The notes under the pieces: model-generated | Told to the model about the DNA's origin: nothing | What the model saw: only the letters and a program-made list of their open reading frames with translations | Database searches by the model: none | Origin: Prostheceraeus crozeri | Taxonomy: Eukaryota; Platyhelminthes; Polycladida; Euryleptidae | Length of the DNA stretch: 64,000 bases | Assembly (NCBI GenBank): GCA_907163375.1 | Contig: CAJQUW010008672.1 | Span: 124,001-188,000, forward strand | Reading direction: 5' to 3' | Shown: piece by piece, positions 53,150-64,000 of the stretch | How positions within the stretch are numbered: the stretch's first letter is position 1 | Layout of the letters: every line of letters begins with the position of its first letter | Program-made: the position numbers and the translations under genes

Positions 53150-54800
53150 TCTTTGTTGCCTCGTAGCTCAGAGGATCCAAGACATGAGTATATTGCCTTC
53201 ATTGCGCCGCTACAGAGAGCCACTTTTATTCTTTCTATGCCGCTCTCCATCAACCAAATAAGATCGATTCTCTTCTACAAGAATTTCCCATCGCTGAGGT
53301 TGCCGTTTTTGGTGACTTTAACGTGCACGATGCTGACTGGGCTGTGCACTCACGCACTACTGATCTCTCCGGTCAGGCAGCCGAGGATCCTGCTGTCTCT
53401 CACAATCTAAGTCAAGTTGTCAATTGTTCTACCAGAGCTGACCGAGCTGGGGATACTGGATATCTCCTTGACACCTCAAATCCAACTTGTTTATCACAGG
53501 TTACTTCTCCTCTCGGCACGTCTGATCACTGTTATCACAGTATCTGGCAAGCAAATTTGCTGCACACCGTCTGCGCGCTTCCGTAGAGACTTCTCCAACG
53601 CAGACTGGTGTCGCTACAAGCCGGCGCAAGAATTGACAGAGTGCCTTCAGATATGGATGTTGGCCTACATTCCTCACCGTACTTTCCAAATGAAGCCGAC
53701 TCCCATCCCTGGTTTACACCAGAAATTGCAGCTGCAACCTGCTAGCGTGACCATTTTTTCCAGAAGTACTAGCGTGGCAGTACCGCCAGCAATCTTGAAT
53801 TTTACAAGACCTCACGAAGAAATTGCAAGGAAACCATATATCAGGTCAAGAGCCGTTACTGCTTTGTATGTACGGAAATAAATTGCTACCCAATAGCTTG
53901 GCCCTTAGGACATCTGGAGGTTTTGCAACAGTGTCACCAATACGAACATGTCCTCCATCCCAGCACTTCGTCATAACGAGGTCAACACTTCTGTCACGAC
54001 ATTCTCAGCAGACAAAGCCGAGCTTCTTCGCAAGGAATTTGTGAAGAATTCATTATTGGACGATGGAGGTCGAATTCCACCTCCAATTCCCACGTGCACT
54101 GATGAGACAATTAGTCCTCCTTCATTCACAGTGCGAAACTTCAAAAGAGATCATCACAGGTCTCAATAGCTCTAAGTGTAGTGGATCAGATGGCATTCTG
54201 GTTTCGGTCTACAAGCATCACTCACCTGAGCTTTCTCCACTTTTATCCAAACTATTCAGAAGATGTGTATCCATCGAGTTCCCCTCCTGTTGGAAAGTAT
54301 CTTCCGTGGTTCCTGTTCCAAAGAAAAGTTCTGACTCATCTCTTCCATCTTACCGTCCCATCACCCTGCTTCCAATTTCTGGCAAGAAGCAGTGATTAAA
54401 CAACATGTTGTCAACTTACTTGAAACTCAGAACCTTCCATCAGAAGAACAGTATGGCTTCAGACACTCTCGATCAACTGCAGATCTTCTTTCATATGTCA
54501 CTGAACATGTGAATCGTGTTCTTGACAGACAAGGTCAGACGAGATCAGTTGCCCTGTATATTTCCAAGGCATTCGATAAAGTCTGGTATCAGGGACTCCT
54601 CAGGAAGCGTGAGTCTGATGGAGTTGTTGATCAACTCAATAGACTTCTTCATTCTTTCCTTAGTGACCGACAGATATCTGTCGTCTTAGATGCCCAAAAG
54701 TCTTCCACCAAGGTTGCCAATGCAGGAACTTCTCAAGGGTCAATTTGGGACGCACTGTTTTTCTGCTGTACATCAACGACCTCCCGGACTGCCTAGTGAA
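53150..54800 (+). pseudogene. Jockey/CR1-type LINE: endonuclease and RT fragments
   Basis: Plus-strand blocks in three frames. The endonuclease end has FGDFNVHDADWAVHSRTTD, DTGYLLD and PLGTSDHC (53290-53530). A linker has FIPHR/YIPHRTFQMKP (53660-53700). RT starts with SKCSGSDGI (54170), VVPVPKKSS, PSYRPITLLP (54350), then QYGFRHSRSTADLL, FDKVWYQGLL (54570) and a GTSQGS box (54730). The catalytic YADD is lost at the 3' end. Many indels, so inactive. It lies in the 45-kb intron about 650 bp before the next alpha-2/delta exon. Confidence 0.85.
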
Positions 54801-55455
54801 TAAACTGGTGACATTTGCAGGCTGAGCGTCAATTTTTGCATCAACAGGTGCGTTAACCTTGGAAGAAGCATCCTGACTTCCTGAATTGAATATCCTAGCA
54901 GAATGAACTTCCACACCATTTCATTACGTGAGACAATTGTTATTCAACTAAGACTCGTCACGCCCCAAAATTTGATTTCTCTCACAAGGGCGATAGCTAC
55001 CCTACAATATCTTCAAGCATTCGACTGACGTTTGGTAACTCCTACATTGTTATTTTTAGTTGAAAGGATGATATATGTATTACACTTAGCCATTTTTTCT
55101 TAGTCGTCCGGCTACTATTAAAACGTTGACCTTTCAGCTGCGGCGATTACTAAATGCCGTACTTCACCCTGTTGTCAAGTCTTTCAAGGGGCAAGCGGTT
55201 GATCTTCGATTCCTTTATCGCGCCCTTGTCATTTATTATGAGGTTATTAAACTTCTGAAGTCTTACATAAATGCTGGTTTCAGCTAGTTCTTTTGTCTGA
55301 TAATAATCGTTCATGTATGAGAAATGATAATGTTTCACTGACAATTATGATATTTGGTCTTTCATTCGCTTTATATTCGAAAGTGAATTGTAGATTTTGC
55401 AGTTATCTTTGGAATGATGAATGCAACCTGTACCGCTTCATACATTTCTTTGCAG
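54801..55455. other. end of the 45-kb intron
   Basis: No further gene seen. It ends with a pyrimidine-rich stretch and TTTCTTTGCAG at the acceptor of the exon at 55456. Confidence 0.6.
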
Positions 55456-55587
55456 ATATTGAAGTACTGAATGGAATTGAATGGTCAAAAGATTTGGATG
55501 AGATTTGGATTGAAAATCAAAAGAGGGATCCAAATCTCCTTTGGCAATATTTTGCATCGCAGCGTGGATTTTTCAGGACATTTCCAG
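55456..55587 (+). CDS. calcium channel alpha-2/delta subunit, VWA_N exon (third)
   Basis: A 132-nt exon between TTTCTTTGCAG and the donor GTGCGT. Completed by the G of the previous exon, it reads DIEVLNGIEWSKDLDEIWIE, then NQKRDPNLLWQYFASQRGFF and RTFPG with one spare G. This is the diagnostic alpha-2/delta VWA_N block (family form NGVYWSESLNKVFVDN, RDPSLIWQYFGS, GFFRxYPG) and the strongest evidence for the host gene. The GFFR-x-(Y/F)-PG ending is closer to alpha-2/delta-3/4 and insect straightjacket than to alpha-2/delta-1/2, by memory of the families. The segment lies just N-terminal to the VWA domain that touches the channel. Confidence 0.92.
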
Positions 55588-56361
55588 GTGCGTTTCCAAA
55601 TTCGAACTTGCAAAAAGAATTTTAATACTTATGTGATAGGGAAAGTTCGAAATTCTGGTGCTTGATCTTGAATTCAAAAAACTCCTTTGATGAACTGATC
55701 ATCTGTTGGTCATGCATTGATGAGCTTAATTTTGTCGCGAAATGGAACAATTAGGCGTTGAAAGATGTCCTCAGACCTGAACAAAGTGAGCACGAAAATT
55801 CCTTGGTAGCCGTGGACGCTGCGTTTCGCCATACAGTGGCTCGTCAGTACGACTCAGAATGTACCAAACTAGCTTAAAATATCTAGAATGGCTGAATAAG
55901 CTGAATGACTGCACAACCGGTTGCTCTGCGTTTATTTATCCTGGTTTATCCGTGCGGCTGATAGTCATAGAGATTGCAGAGTGTCAGTTCGCCGGGCACA
56001 GAATGGAAAGATGCCCAAATTAAGCACGAAAATTCCTTGGCAGCCGTGAACGCTGCGTTGATGAACTGATCATCCGTTCGTCATGCATTGATGAGCTAAA
56101 TAGAATATTGTCTCGAAGAAACGTTATAAATAGAATAATTGTCTCGAGATAGAACAATAAAGCGTTGATATATTAATTCAGATGACGATCGTGACAGGAG
56201 AGAAGATGATTTGCTTAAAGGAAGGTCAATTGAGTATGACATTGACTTATTTCCACACTCAAGAGTGGACATGTCACAGGCAGGGTTTAGTTGAAATGTT
56301 TTCCAAGCAAAATGCATGTTGTTAATCGCTCCTTTGTTCATGCTTTTAGGATCGTTTCCTT
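55588..56361. other. intron, nothing supported
   Basis: Start of the 6.6-kb intron. A sequence near 55690-55740 (GATGAACTGATCATC...CGCGAA) recurs in altered form near 56055-56110, and AGCACGAAAATTCCTTGG recurs at 55788 and 56021, so a local degenerate duplication is present. No gene. Confidence 0.5.
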
Positions 56362-57110
56362 TCAATTGAATAACATATTGAATATGTCGATAACCTCAAA
56401 AACTGCTTTGATGTGTGAAATAGAGCACCTGCAATTTTGATGACATTTAATTCGTAAGTATACAAAGTTGCTGCAACAGAATAATCTCCCAGTGAAGTTC
56501 TGCTTTAAGAAAGCGCAATGTCTTTTTACTTCGCCCTTAAGTCTTGCATATTTCTGCATTTTCCCTTCTTTGTGTGCTCTGTCTCGATTGTTGATCAGCA
56601 GTTTCAATGAGTCTCTCATGCAAGGAGGATCCGTTGATCTTATGCGAATAATTCGTTTGGGGAAGTACCAATGAAATAATGTGTATATACAGCTCTGGAA
56701 AAGAGTCATCGTCGAATTAATATCCGATTCTGACCGAATCAGACTTAACCAGTCATACTTTTGAATTTGTTCACAGAAGAAAGCCTTACTGTAATTAGTC
56801 ACTTTTCGAATACTCTTCTTTGAAACAACCGGCTTCAATCTGGAATTGGACCAAACAACAACCACATGATCTGAATTACCCATTGGACCACAACATTGAG
56901 GAGGGTTCATACTCGCAATATTTGTAAAAATTTGGTCAAGGGTGTTATCACCTCTTTTTTTTGAAATCCACAAGCGCCTTGGTACCAGTGACTTGACTGA
57001 TTTCATCAGTATAGTGACGCAGATCATTTATACCATAACAAGTAATGTAAGAGCAAGTGGACAATTCGAAGCTGTGCGACAATTCATCTCTGTGGTGTGG
57101 ATACTTTCAC
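56362..57110 (-). pseudogene. LINE endonuclease end and linker remnant
   Basis: Minus-strand KKRGDNTLDQIFTNI and GPMGNSDHVVVVW form the C-terminal part of the AP-like endonuclease of Jockey/CR1-type LINEs (TRGDNxLDxxxTN, PLGxSDH). They are followed by the linker with STDPPCMRDSLKLLINNRDR and KYARLKGEVKRHCAFLKQNF before RT. RT itself is absent. It differs from the plus-strand LINE at 53 kb. Confidence 0.8.
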
Positions 57111-57448
57111 TGGCGTCCTCTGTTCAGTTGTCGATCACGTGATTCGCGGCTGATCGGTGATCGCCGGATGCGCTCGCTATCATTGTCAGTCATTGCATGA
57201 GGCTAGAACAAAGCGGTTGACCAAGAGAATTTGCATTCTATGTACAATTGAACAGCATCGGAGAAAACCAACTGTCCTATTTTTCAATTAGGCTTCTCAA
57301 AGCAAATATCAACCTTCTGAAATCTACTATGTTGCATGTTCTAATCAATCCGTTTACATCAGCTGATAACTAGCATGTTTCTTGAAAGTATAGTTTGGCA
57401 GCGAGAAGGCCGAAAATGCGACTTTCCGAGAGTGGTACTTACCCTATG
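57111..57448. other. spacer ahead of the pogo element
   Basis: No gene recognised. The junction with the pogo end holds a perfect 18-bp palindrome TACCCTATGCATAGGGTA (57440-57457). Confidence 0.5.
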
Positions 57449-57461
57449 CATAGGGTAATAG

Positions 57462-60132
57462 GGGGTGAATTGGCCACTTTCTTCCATAATCTAATTCATT
57501 TGCTAGAATTTTCTATTAATGCTACATAGAAACATATAATTTACAAATTTATAAATCATAATACTCGAAAAATGTGTTTCGGAGCATGTATATAAGTCAA
57601 GCTTTTCAAATTTTGCTTTGAAAATGAGGTTGGCCATTAAGCGAAATTTTGAATATTAGGGGTGAATTGGCCAATTACTGAATATATACTACTGTGCTTC
57701 TAATATCATCAGTGATCATCACATCTTGCTTCTATACTATGTTTTGAATATAGAAATTAAGTTTTTGACATTATTCTCTTATGATGATGTACCATTTTTG
57801 TATATAAAAACCCACAATCACAGTCTGAAAGAAAAAGCGAATTTGTCCACGAGAAATCACTCTTCTCTTGTTTACTATCGTATCATTCGCAGTTCAGCAG
57901 TTTACTCCAAAACATGCTTCACAGCACCAATTATGGCATGCTACACACAGAAACCAATCTTCTTTTGAAAACCCTGTGTAATAGTCAGTGCCGCAAACAC
58001 AACAGAAGCATTCCTTCTTTGATTTCTTGCTCGTCGTTGGTTGATTCACTTCTTTTACAGGTTCCGGTTTTCTTTTGAACGCTGCAAGTTTAACTCTCAA
58101 TTTGCTCTTCTTTTGAGGCAATATTTCCGATGCCCTGGATACATGTTCTTTCAAATGTGTTTCATTTTTCGGTTTGACTGGGCTTGAGAAGTCTCTTTTG
58201 AGCGAAAAATCAAAGTTGGTTTCATTCAAATTTGAATTCTCTTGATTCATCACTGCTGCTGTCGTTTCATCACCGGACCCACTTGATCTGAATATCTTTG
58301 ATTTAGAGTACTCTTCCACTTTGATTGCATTTCTGTTGCACGGGTATAGACCACAGTGCAAAAAGGAGTCCACAATCAGACCGCGTTTGGCTTTCATTGC
58401 TCTCCAAGCCGAATATAGCAGTGTCAGAAATTGTTCTCTGCTCAACGATGTTTTATCTGTTTATCTGAGAAAAGATTCAATTGACTTTGACCAATCTGTC
58501 TTCAGTGCTTTGTTGAAATGGATGTCGAGCGGCTGTATGCGATGTGATGAATGTGGAGGAATACACACCATTTCGATGCCACGCTGAATGCAGAACTCAA
58601 TTGCTTCGATCGAGAGATAGGTTGAATGTCCATCCAAGAAAAGAACACATTTCTTATTCGGTATCGTCGTTCGATGCTTGTCGAAGTGCTTGAAGACCTG
58701 TATGAAGACGTCCGTGTCAATGTATCCAGATTTTGTGTACGAGAGTTGTATCCCAAGTTCCTTTGACTATTCTTCAAGGTCTTTGGAAGGAGATTTGCCC
58801 TTCAAAATAATGAAGGGAGGTAAACAATCGCCAGCAGCACTAATGATTGGAATGACTGTTGTCAGGGTCCCGCACTCACCAATTTGGATACTTTGAACAG
58901 AACGAGCTCCACGCGTGGCAATTACCTTTCCACGGGACGTTGGAACGGTGGAGAGTCCGGTTTCATCTAAATTGAAAATCAGCTGTGGGAAAGTAGAGAT
59001 GTCGATTTCTAAGTACAACTGTTCGACTTGAGTAAAAAAAGCGTCAATTCGAATGCGATTGAATGCGTGTGCCCTCGCGATGCTCAAGCCCTCTGGCTTT
59101 CGTAGAGACAATATCGGATGTCTATTTTTGCATGACCACCACCAGTCACGTGAACACTTCTTGTTTTGATGCCAGTTCTTGGGAATGTCACTGTTCAATA
59201 GTTTTCGACGATGCAAGTTATTTGCAAACACATATGCACATTTAAGCAAAGAATCCACACTCATGGGGAAGCCACGACTCTCAAGATAACGAAGTCTCAG
59301 GACTATTTGATCCTCCTGTTCTTCAGAGAAAACAGTGGAACCTCTGGACTTGCGAACTTGTTGATCGTTTCAACCCAGACGATTAGAGATAGTCTTTTGT
59401 GGTACGTTGAACACTCGCAAAGCACTGCTAACAGTGTGGTCACCAGCTTTTACAGAGGCCACAGCTGTCTCCATCACAGATTGGTCATATTGTCCATACT
59501 TGCTTTTTGACTTGTACGTTCGAGGCATATCCACATAACCTGAAAAGGAGTGAAAATCCCATTAAATTTCTTGAATATATCAGATTTTGTGCATCATAAT
59601 TCATCACATGTCAAATAGGGTCTATTTGGGGGTGAATTGGCCGCATCATCTAAGTCTGAATATAATCACTACAGATTCAAATCAACAACATGGTAATGAA
59701 CTACACAATAAAGTAAGTGATTCGAGCCATTTTTCCTTCGATTACAGGTTCATTTAATGATTTTCAAAATTTTGGCCAATCCACCCCCAATTGTGAACAT
59801 GTAGGTAGATTAGATATAAAAAAATATGGTTATACATTTACCTTCAGAGCATTCCAAGTCGACAGAAAACTTATACAGCGGCAACAGGAACTTGGCTTGT
59901 ATTCGTCCATGAATTGTCAGCTAAAACCTGATTGGAGGAATATTGAATGACGCACGCGCATGAGCTATCGTCACTGTTACATTCAGTGAATGAGAGCTAT
60001 GCGAAATAGATTTCTAGGAAACCAAGCAACAACGTATTAACATGAAGCTGAAAAAAGTTTAGTGTCCGTAATGAGCATTTTGTGTTGCTGTATGGGCAAA
60101 CATGAGACCAAGTCCATTTGGCCAATTCACCC
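57462..60132. repeat. five GGGGTGAATTGGCC subterminal repeats
   Basis: Copies lie at about 57462 and 57660 (+), 59630 (+), 59773-59790 (inverted, slightly altered) and 60119-60134 (inverted). They frame the transposase gene and are probably transposase-binding sites, by analogy with the repeated binding sites at pogo ends. Confidence 0.85.
57894..59528 (-). pseudogene. pogo-like transposase with C-terminal zinc finger, three stops
   Basis: One frame of 545 codons from MPRTYKSKSKYG (59528). An HTH_Psq-type domain (SSALRVFNVPQKTIS) is followed by a CENP-B-like HTH (SLLKCAYVFANNL), then DDE_1: Asp in FNLDETGLSTVP, Asp in VLFLDGHSTYLS and Asp in SHRIQPLDIHFN, with 35 residues between the last two. 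The C-terminal region ends in a Cys/His cluster (CFCCVCGTDY, then CVACHNWCCEACFG), a PHD-like finger. In-frame stops are TGA 59370-59372, TAG 58767-58769 and TAA 58461-58463. There is no frameshift over 1.6 kb, so the copy decayed by substitutions only. Confidence 0.92.
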
Positions 60133-60165
60133 CCTCCTACCCTACTGCGAAGTTGCGCGTCTGCC

Positions 60166-60637
60166 GAGTTCTAAGTGGTTCCTTTTCTTGTCAGACAGGA
60201 TCAAAGAAAACACATGTTAATCCAAGGGAACGCAGATTAAAATTTTTGGTTAAAATAAAATGTTCGATGTTTTCGCATGTTAAACTAAGTCTAGAGTCTT
60301 TTGATATTCGTCAACATCTATGAAGTTCAGCATCATCAGATTTGACAAGCCTGCTACTGTCGGCAAGCACGAACATGTTGGCCCACTTTATCCACACTGA
60401 GTCACATTCCCGCATTCATCGCATATCAGAGGCATGATAATATCACATACACATGATTGGAAATGACCTGAAGACATATCAGCCCAAGATTATGTCAATA
60501 AATTCAGTACTTTTCAGTTGATGAGAGAAAACATAGAAAATTTCATTTTAACCAAAAGCTGCAATTTGCTTCCCATTGGATTAACATGTGTTTTTCTTTG
60601 ATCCTGTCTGACAAGAATGCAGACTGACTAGAACTGT
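60166..60637. repeat. foldback element, 0.47 kb
   Basis: Left arm 60166-60275 and right arm 60525-60637 are inverted copies sharing TTGTCAGACAGGATCAAAGA, ACACATGTTAATCCAA, TTTTGGTTAAAAT and an outer AGTTCTA block. It starts about 20 bp after the pogo end. The central part is unique. Non-coding. Confidence 0.88.
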
Positions 60638-62217
60638 GCAGACGTGAAGATTTGTAGATGGCATAGGGTGCACATCATTCTGTGAAAGTCTCATATTCGG
60701 CCTCGTTCCCTGCAAACTCGTTTTAGTTGCCTGACTAGTAGTTTAAGCCGCCATGGATGGACATCCAAGCATTATGACTCTAGACTTTTCAGTGGAACTT
60801 ATGGTACCTAAAGCATCTTACATTTTGCATCTTAAAAAAGAAAATTGCGAATTTTCCTCCATGTGTATGATCAGGTCAAATGCTAGGGATAGATCAAACC
60901 ATGAAATCTTCAGTGATGCACATCATGTAATCATGCAAGAATCATGTACCATTTAGCATTTGTTCATGGCGTCATTGCTCCAACGTAATCACAGCGTCAT
61001 CAATCAAGTGCGTCTGCAGCTGATCTACTGCACTGTCTACTATGTGTGATGCGTGAACTGCGGCCATGCCGCGGCGAGCACTATTGAAAGCAAGACAAGG
61101 AAATCCTGTTCTATCTATATGCATTGCACTGGAAGAAGGAATCTAATAATATATTAATTCGTATGGCCTGATGCATTGGCTTGCAGATGCAAAAGTTGCA
61201 GAGGACAAAAGGAAATAGGACTTTGTGAGTGCGTGCGCTGCATTCATACATCAATGACTTCAGCGCAGTAGCGAAGGACACACAAACACAGGTTGCAAGC
61301 TTTATTCATTTGCGTGTGTAATTGAGAAAAGCAGCTGTTGCGCTCGTACACAAAAAACATCTAGCTGAGCCTCTGATATGACCCACAACAACGGAGAAAG
61401 CAACACCGCTTCTTTTTATGAAGAAAGGGGCTTTCTGATCCAATGCGGCTGAGCTCGTGACCGTGCCCTCATTGCATGCAATTCAGTTATTGCTCCTGAG
61501 CTTACTTTGTCAAGTTTCTAGCTAACATATGGTTTTTTCGGAGAAATGTGGAAGCTGGCAATGCAGTATGTTCTCACATCTGACATCGTGAAATAATACA
61601 AACTGCACTATCGAGAAACTCGTCGGTATTGTCCAGCAATGACAGTGCGAAACATAAGTTGACGGCAAACGTTACACGTCACACACGCCTTTTGTATCAA
61701 ACCCAATTAAATTGCAGAATACGAAGTTTCGCGCAGTTTTCACCCATTTGATGCTTCGCTTATACAAGGCCCTGAGGTAGCCTAACATAGGCTTAGGTGT
61801 AGCCTTCAGAAATAGTGACTGAAGAATGCGATGTGACTAAATTTGATAGTGACTAGATTCAATTACCGGTATATAATAAGCTAGCCTACTTTAGGCCTAC
61901 GTCCTGTATGCCGCCATGAATCCCTACCTGTTCATCCACTGATCAGGTATGAATTCGCAGCTTAAGCCATTAGTGTCATGCCCGTGCCCGTACTCGCGCC
62001 CGTGAACGCAACGCAGGCGAATGTCCGCTGACCGAAAAAATCCAGAAGCACGCACCGGCCCCCCCACCCCGATCGAAATCACCATTACGAGAACTTGTGT
62101 AAAGTGGTTATCATATTCGTATCAGTAATGATCATTTGCGACTTCTTGCAATATGTTTTCTCAATGATTGAGTTGCTTTCCTTTGTTTCTGCTAATAAAG
62201 AATCTGTTGCCTTGTAG
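60638..62217. other. intron, nothing supported
   Basis: GC content rises around 61.0-62.06 kb without coding similarity. It ends in TCTGTTGCCTTGTAG at the next exon's acceptor. Confidence 0.5.
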
Positions 62218-62272
62218 GAATGAAATGGAGGAAGAAAGGCGTTGATATGTATGATTGTCGTCGAAGACCGTG
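62218..62272 (+). CDS. calcium channel alpha-2/delta subunit, exon before the VWA domain
   Basis: A 55-nt exon between GTTGCCTTGTAG and the donor GTAAGT. With the G left over from 55587 it reads GMKWRKKGVDMYDCRRRPW, the last codon being completed by the next exon. The family has GIKW, then GV.x(F/Y)D(C/V)R.R.W(Y) in this place, immediately before the VWA domain that holds the MIDAS metal site. This confirms that the window ends inside the gene and that the VWA exons follow downstream. Phase and motif both fit, although the exon is short. Confidence 0.85.
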
Positions 62273-62278
62273 GTAAGT

Positions 62279-62904
62279 ACTGTACGTTTTCTTAAAATAG
62301 AATCATTTTCTTAAAGGACGACCGGCCGCAACACTTGCGTATGCAACTGAGACAGCTATTTACCAATCTACGCTTTTATTAATTTTGAAACTATAGATAA
62401 TCGGTTGTTTATAGGAGACCATGCGCATTCATTTCTAATCTGTCTATAGCTTCACTGTTCCTAGTTCATACAGTCTTCAGCATTTTTTAACAATTCTAAT
62501 TATTATATGGATCAAGTCGCCAATTGACGACGGAGGCCTGACATAGTTTATTGAAGATATAAAGAAAATGACAACGATTAAGTCAACAAAAGACACCAAC
62601 ACCCTTGATATCCCAACCGCAATCACCTGACCCAGGAATCGCACCGAAGTCCGCGGCGGAGGCGAGCTCGCACCTTCTTCATTAAGCCACATCTGAAATC
62701 GTACTGCGACGGAAACATGTTGGGGTAGAAAACAGTGTAAACTACAGCACTCTCGCACTTTCACTTATCTCCATTCAGCAATGTCAACTATGAGAGTCAA
62801 GGGGAGCTTTATAACTCCTGATGAAATGAGTAAACAGTACGAGATTTTATTTACAATGTGACTGAGAAAGATAACGATTTTTTTTTCGTTTCATCTCAAT
62901 AGTA
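62279..62904. other. intron, nothing supported
   Basis: A 95-codon minus-strand frame at 62764-62477 has no recognisable motif. No repeats recognised before the mariner MITE. Confidence 0.4.
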
Positions 62905-63515
62905 CAGGGTGAGTCATAAAGTGCGCAAAACCTTGAAAATGTACCATGCTTACTGAATTAAATATTCGACAATCATTTTAATGCCATTTTGTTCGTCAAG
63001 ATTTGGGGTTTGTTTTATATAAAATCTTTCGTCCCTCTAGAAATTACATCTGTAAAATTTTGAAATTTAAATCTTGTCATATCATCTATTAGTTCATGAA
63101 ATCCTAACATTGTTTAGCGCATGATTTGTCATTTTGCTTTTCTTCATTGATTTGATTTAACGAATACCTAATTGTTACTCTACATGCATAACGTAAGTCA
63201 ATCATGTCCTCGCACAGTGATCCGTTACAACCTTCAACAATCAGTAGACTCATGCAGAAGTTCGAGAAAAAGCCTCCATGACAGTCGTCGGTCTTCTGGT
63301 AGAACGTCGATAGCTATTAATTTCGAAATTTAGGCTGCTTCTGATGAAATTTAAATTAGCTAGTGTACTGCAAAATAATTATGAGAAAAAATGATATTTT
63401 ACACAGAAAAACCCTATGCCTTGGTAATTATAGTGGTACAAAAACTCAATCCGAATTATCATATCGGTCAGCAATACACTTCATTGACGCTTTGCGTACA
63501 TTATGACTCACCCTG
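62905..63515 (+). mobile_element. mariner-type deletion derivative (MITE)
   Basis: Ends CAGGGTGAGTCATAAAGTGC at 62905 and, on the other strand from 63515, CAGGGTGAGTCATAATGTAC. TA flanks both ends. CAGGGTGNGTCATAA is a usual start for IS630/mariner relatives. At 611 bp it lacks a transposase but keeps a helix-turn-helix trace near 63220-63310 (TISRLMQKFEK, then RRSSGRTS after a frame change). Confidence 0.88.
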
Positions 63516-64000
63516 TACTTGATGCCGAATTCTTACTATCCTTGATAGTTCTTAAAGACTGTATGTACATTGTAAATGTACTTGCATTATGCCCTTTCCT
63601 ATTGAAGCCTTATAAGACTACGGATAGGATTTTACATTAGTTGAGTTACATGTAGGCCTACATTACTTTGCGCCTAATTAATTGACATAATAGAATTCAT
63701 GGATGATAAAATTTCGTTTTGATTTATTTACTGGCATTTATAATTTTCACTTTAGCATATTGCCTTTACCTTATTGATTGACTGTACTAAAATGATGTGA
63801 TTAATCCGTCATTTTCAGTTACATTTGCTAAGCTGATATACATGGAGGCCTGTTTCTTTAATTTTGCGAAGATTGGGTTTTGAGATAAAATAGAAAATTG
63901 CTGGGAGATTCAGGCAAATTAATTAGTTTTGAAATGATGAGAAAAGCCACAATTATTTTCCATATTTTAAGCGAACAAATTGTGAAAAGGAGACTTTTAA
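63516..64000. other. intron, nothing supported
   Basis: AT-rich intron to the end of the window. No gene or repeat recognised. Confidence 0.45.

Larger units (their letters stand above)
57449..60147 (-). mobile_element. pogo/Tigger-family transposon, 2.7 kb
   Basis: The left end CATAGGGTAATAGGGGGTG and, on the other strand, the right end CAGTAGGGTAGGAGGGGGTG both continue into AATTGGCC. The motif GGGGTGAATTGGCC also recurs inside both subterminal regions. It holds one transposase gene on the minus strand with three in-frame stops. A clear TA duplication is not seen at the right (CTGCG), so the outer edge is approximate. Confidence 0.85.

Overview
The window reads as intronic DNA of an animal, most likely an invertebrate. 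It is AT-rich, has no operons, and carries four short spliced exons with good splice sites lying among many eukaryotic transposons (BEL/Pao, Polinton-like, Tc1/mariner, pogo, hAT, Harbinger, Penelope-like, RTE and Jockey/CR1 LINEs, tRNA-derived SINEs). The species cannot be named from sequence alone.

The host gene runs on the + strand across the whole window. Exons at 5231-5290, 9972-10107, 55456-55587 and 62218-62272 join in phase. Together they encode part of the VWA_N region of a voltage-gated calcium channel alpha-2/delta subunit (CACNA2D / straightjacket family), ending just before the exon expected to start the VWA domain. The introns between them are about 4.7 kb, 45.3 kb and 6.6 kb. 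Upstream exons and the VWA/MIDAS exons lie outside the window.

Layout. 1-5230: upstream intron with RTE and mariner-type remnants and a perfect 72-bp duplication. 5.3-10 kb: a tRNA-SINE carrying a hammerhead-ribozyme-like core, an adjoining foldback element, and a hAT derivative with a perfect 8-bp target duplication. 10.1-27.8 kb: an intact-looking Tc1/mariner transposon, three copies of a second SINE family, MITEs, two more hAT traces, a CTCA-rich minisatellite, a LINE 3' end and a MADF-encoding Harbinger-like element. 27.8-45.35 kb: a BEL/Pao LTR retrotransposon (minus strand) split in its 3' untranslated region by an 11.27-kb Polinton-like element. 45.5-55.4 kb: a Tc1 element, a Penelope-like fragment between inverted repeats, and a Jockey/CR1-type LINE. 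55.6-64 kb: another LINE fragment, a 2.7-kb pogo element with a C-terminal zinc finger, a foldback element, the last exon and a mariner MITE.

The most unusual object is the nested Polinton-like element (28291-39559). It has 2.2-kb terminal inverted repeats that each carry two whole genes, a 6-bp TATATA duplication and a 5' AG terminus. Inside are a protein-primed-type family B DNA polymerase, an FtsK/HerA/A32-type ATPase and an unrecognised protein of about 268 codons. No integrase, protease or recognisable major capsid gene is visible. Its very AT-rich coding DNA is studded with GC-rich double-hairpin palindromes (core GGGCTTCGCCC, often with GACATC/GATGTC) that keep the reading frame. The interior genes are broken by stops and frameshifts, while the genes in the inverted repeats are almost intact.
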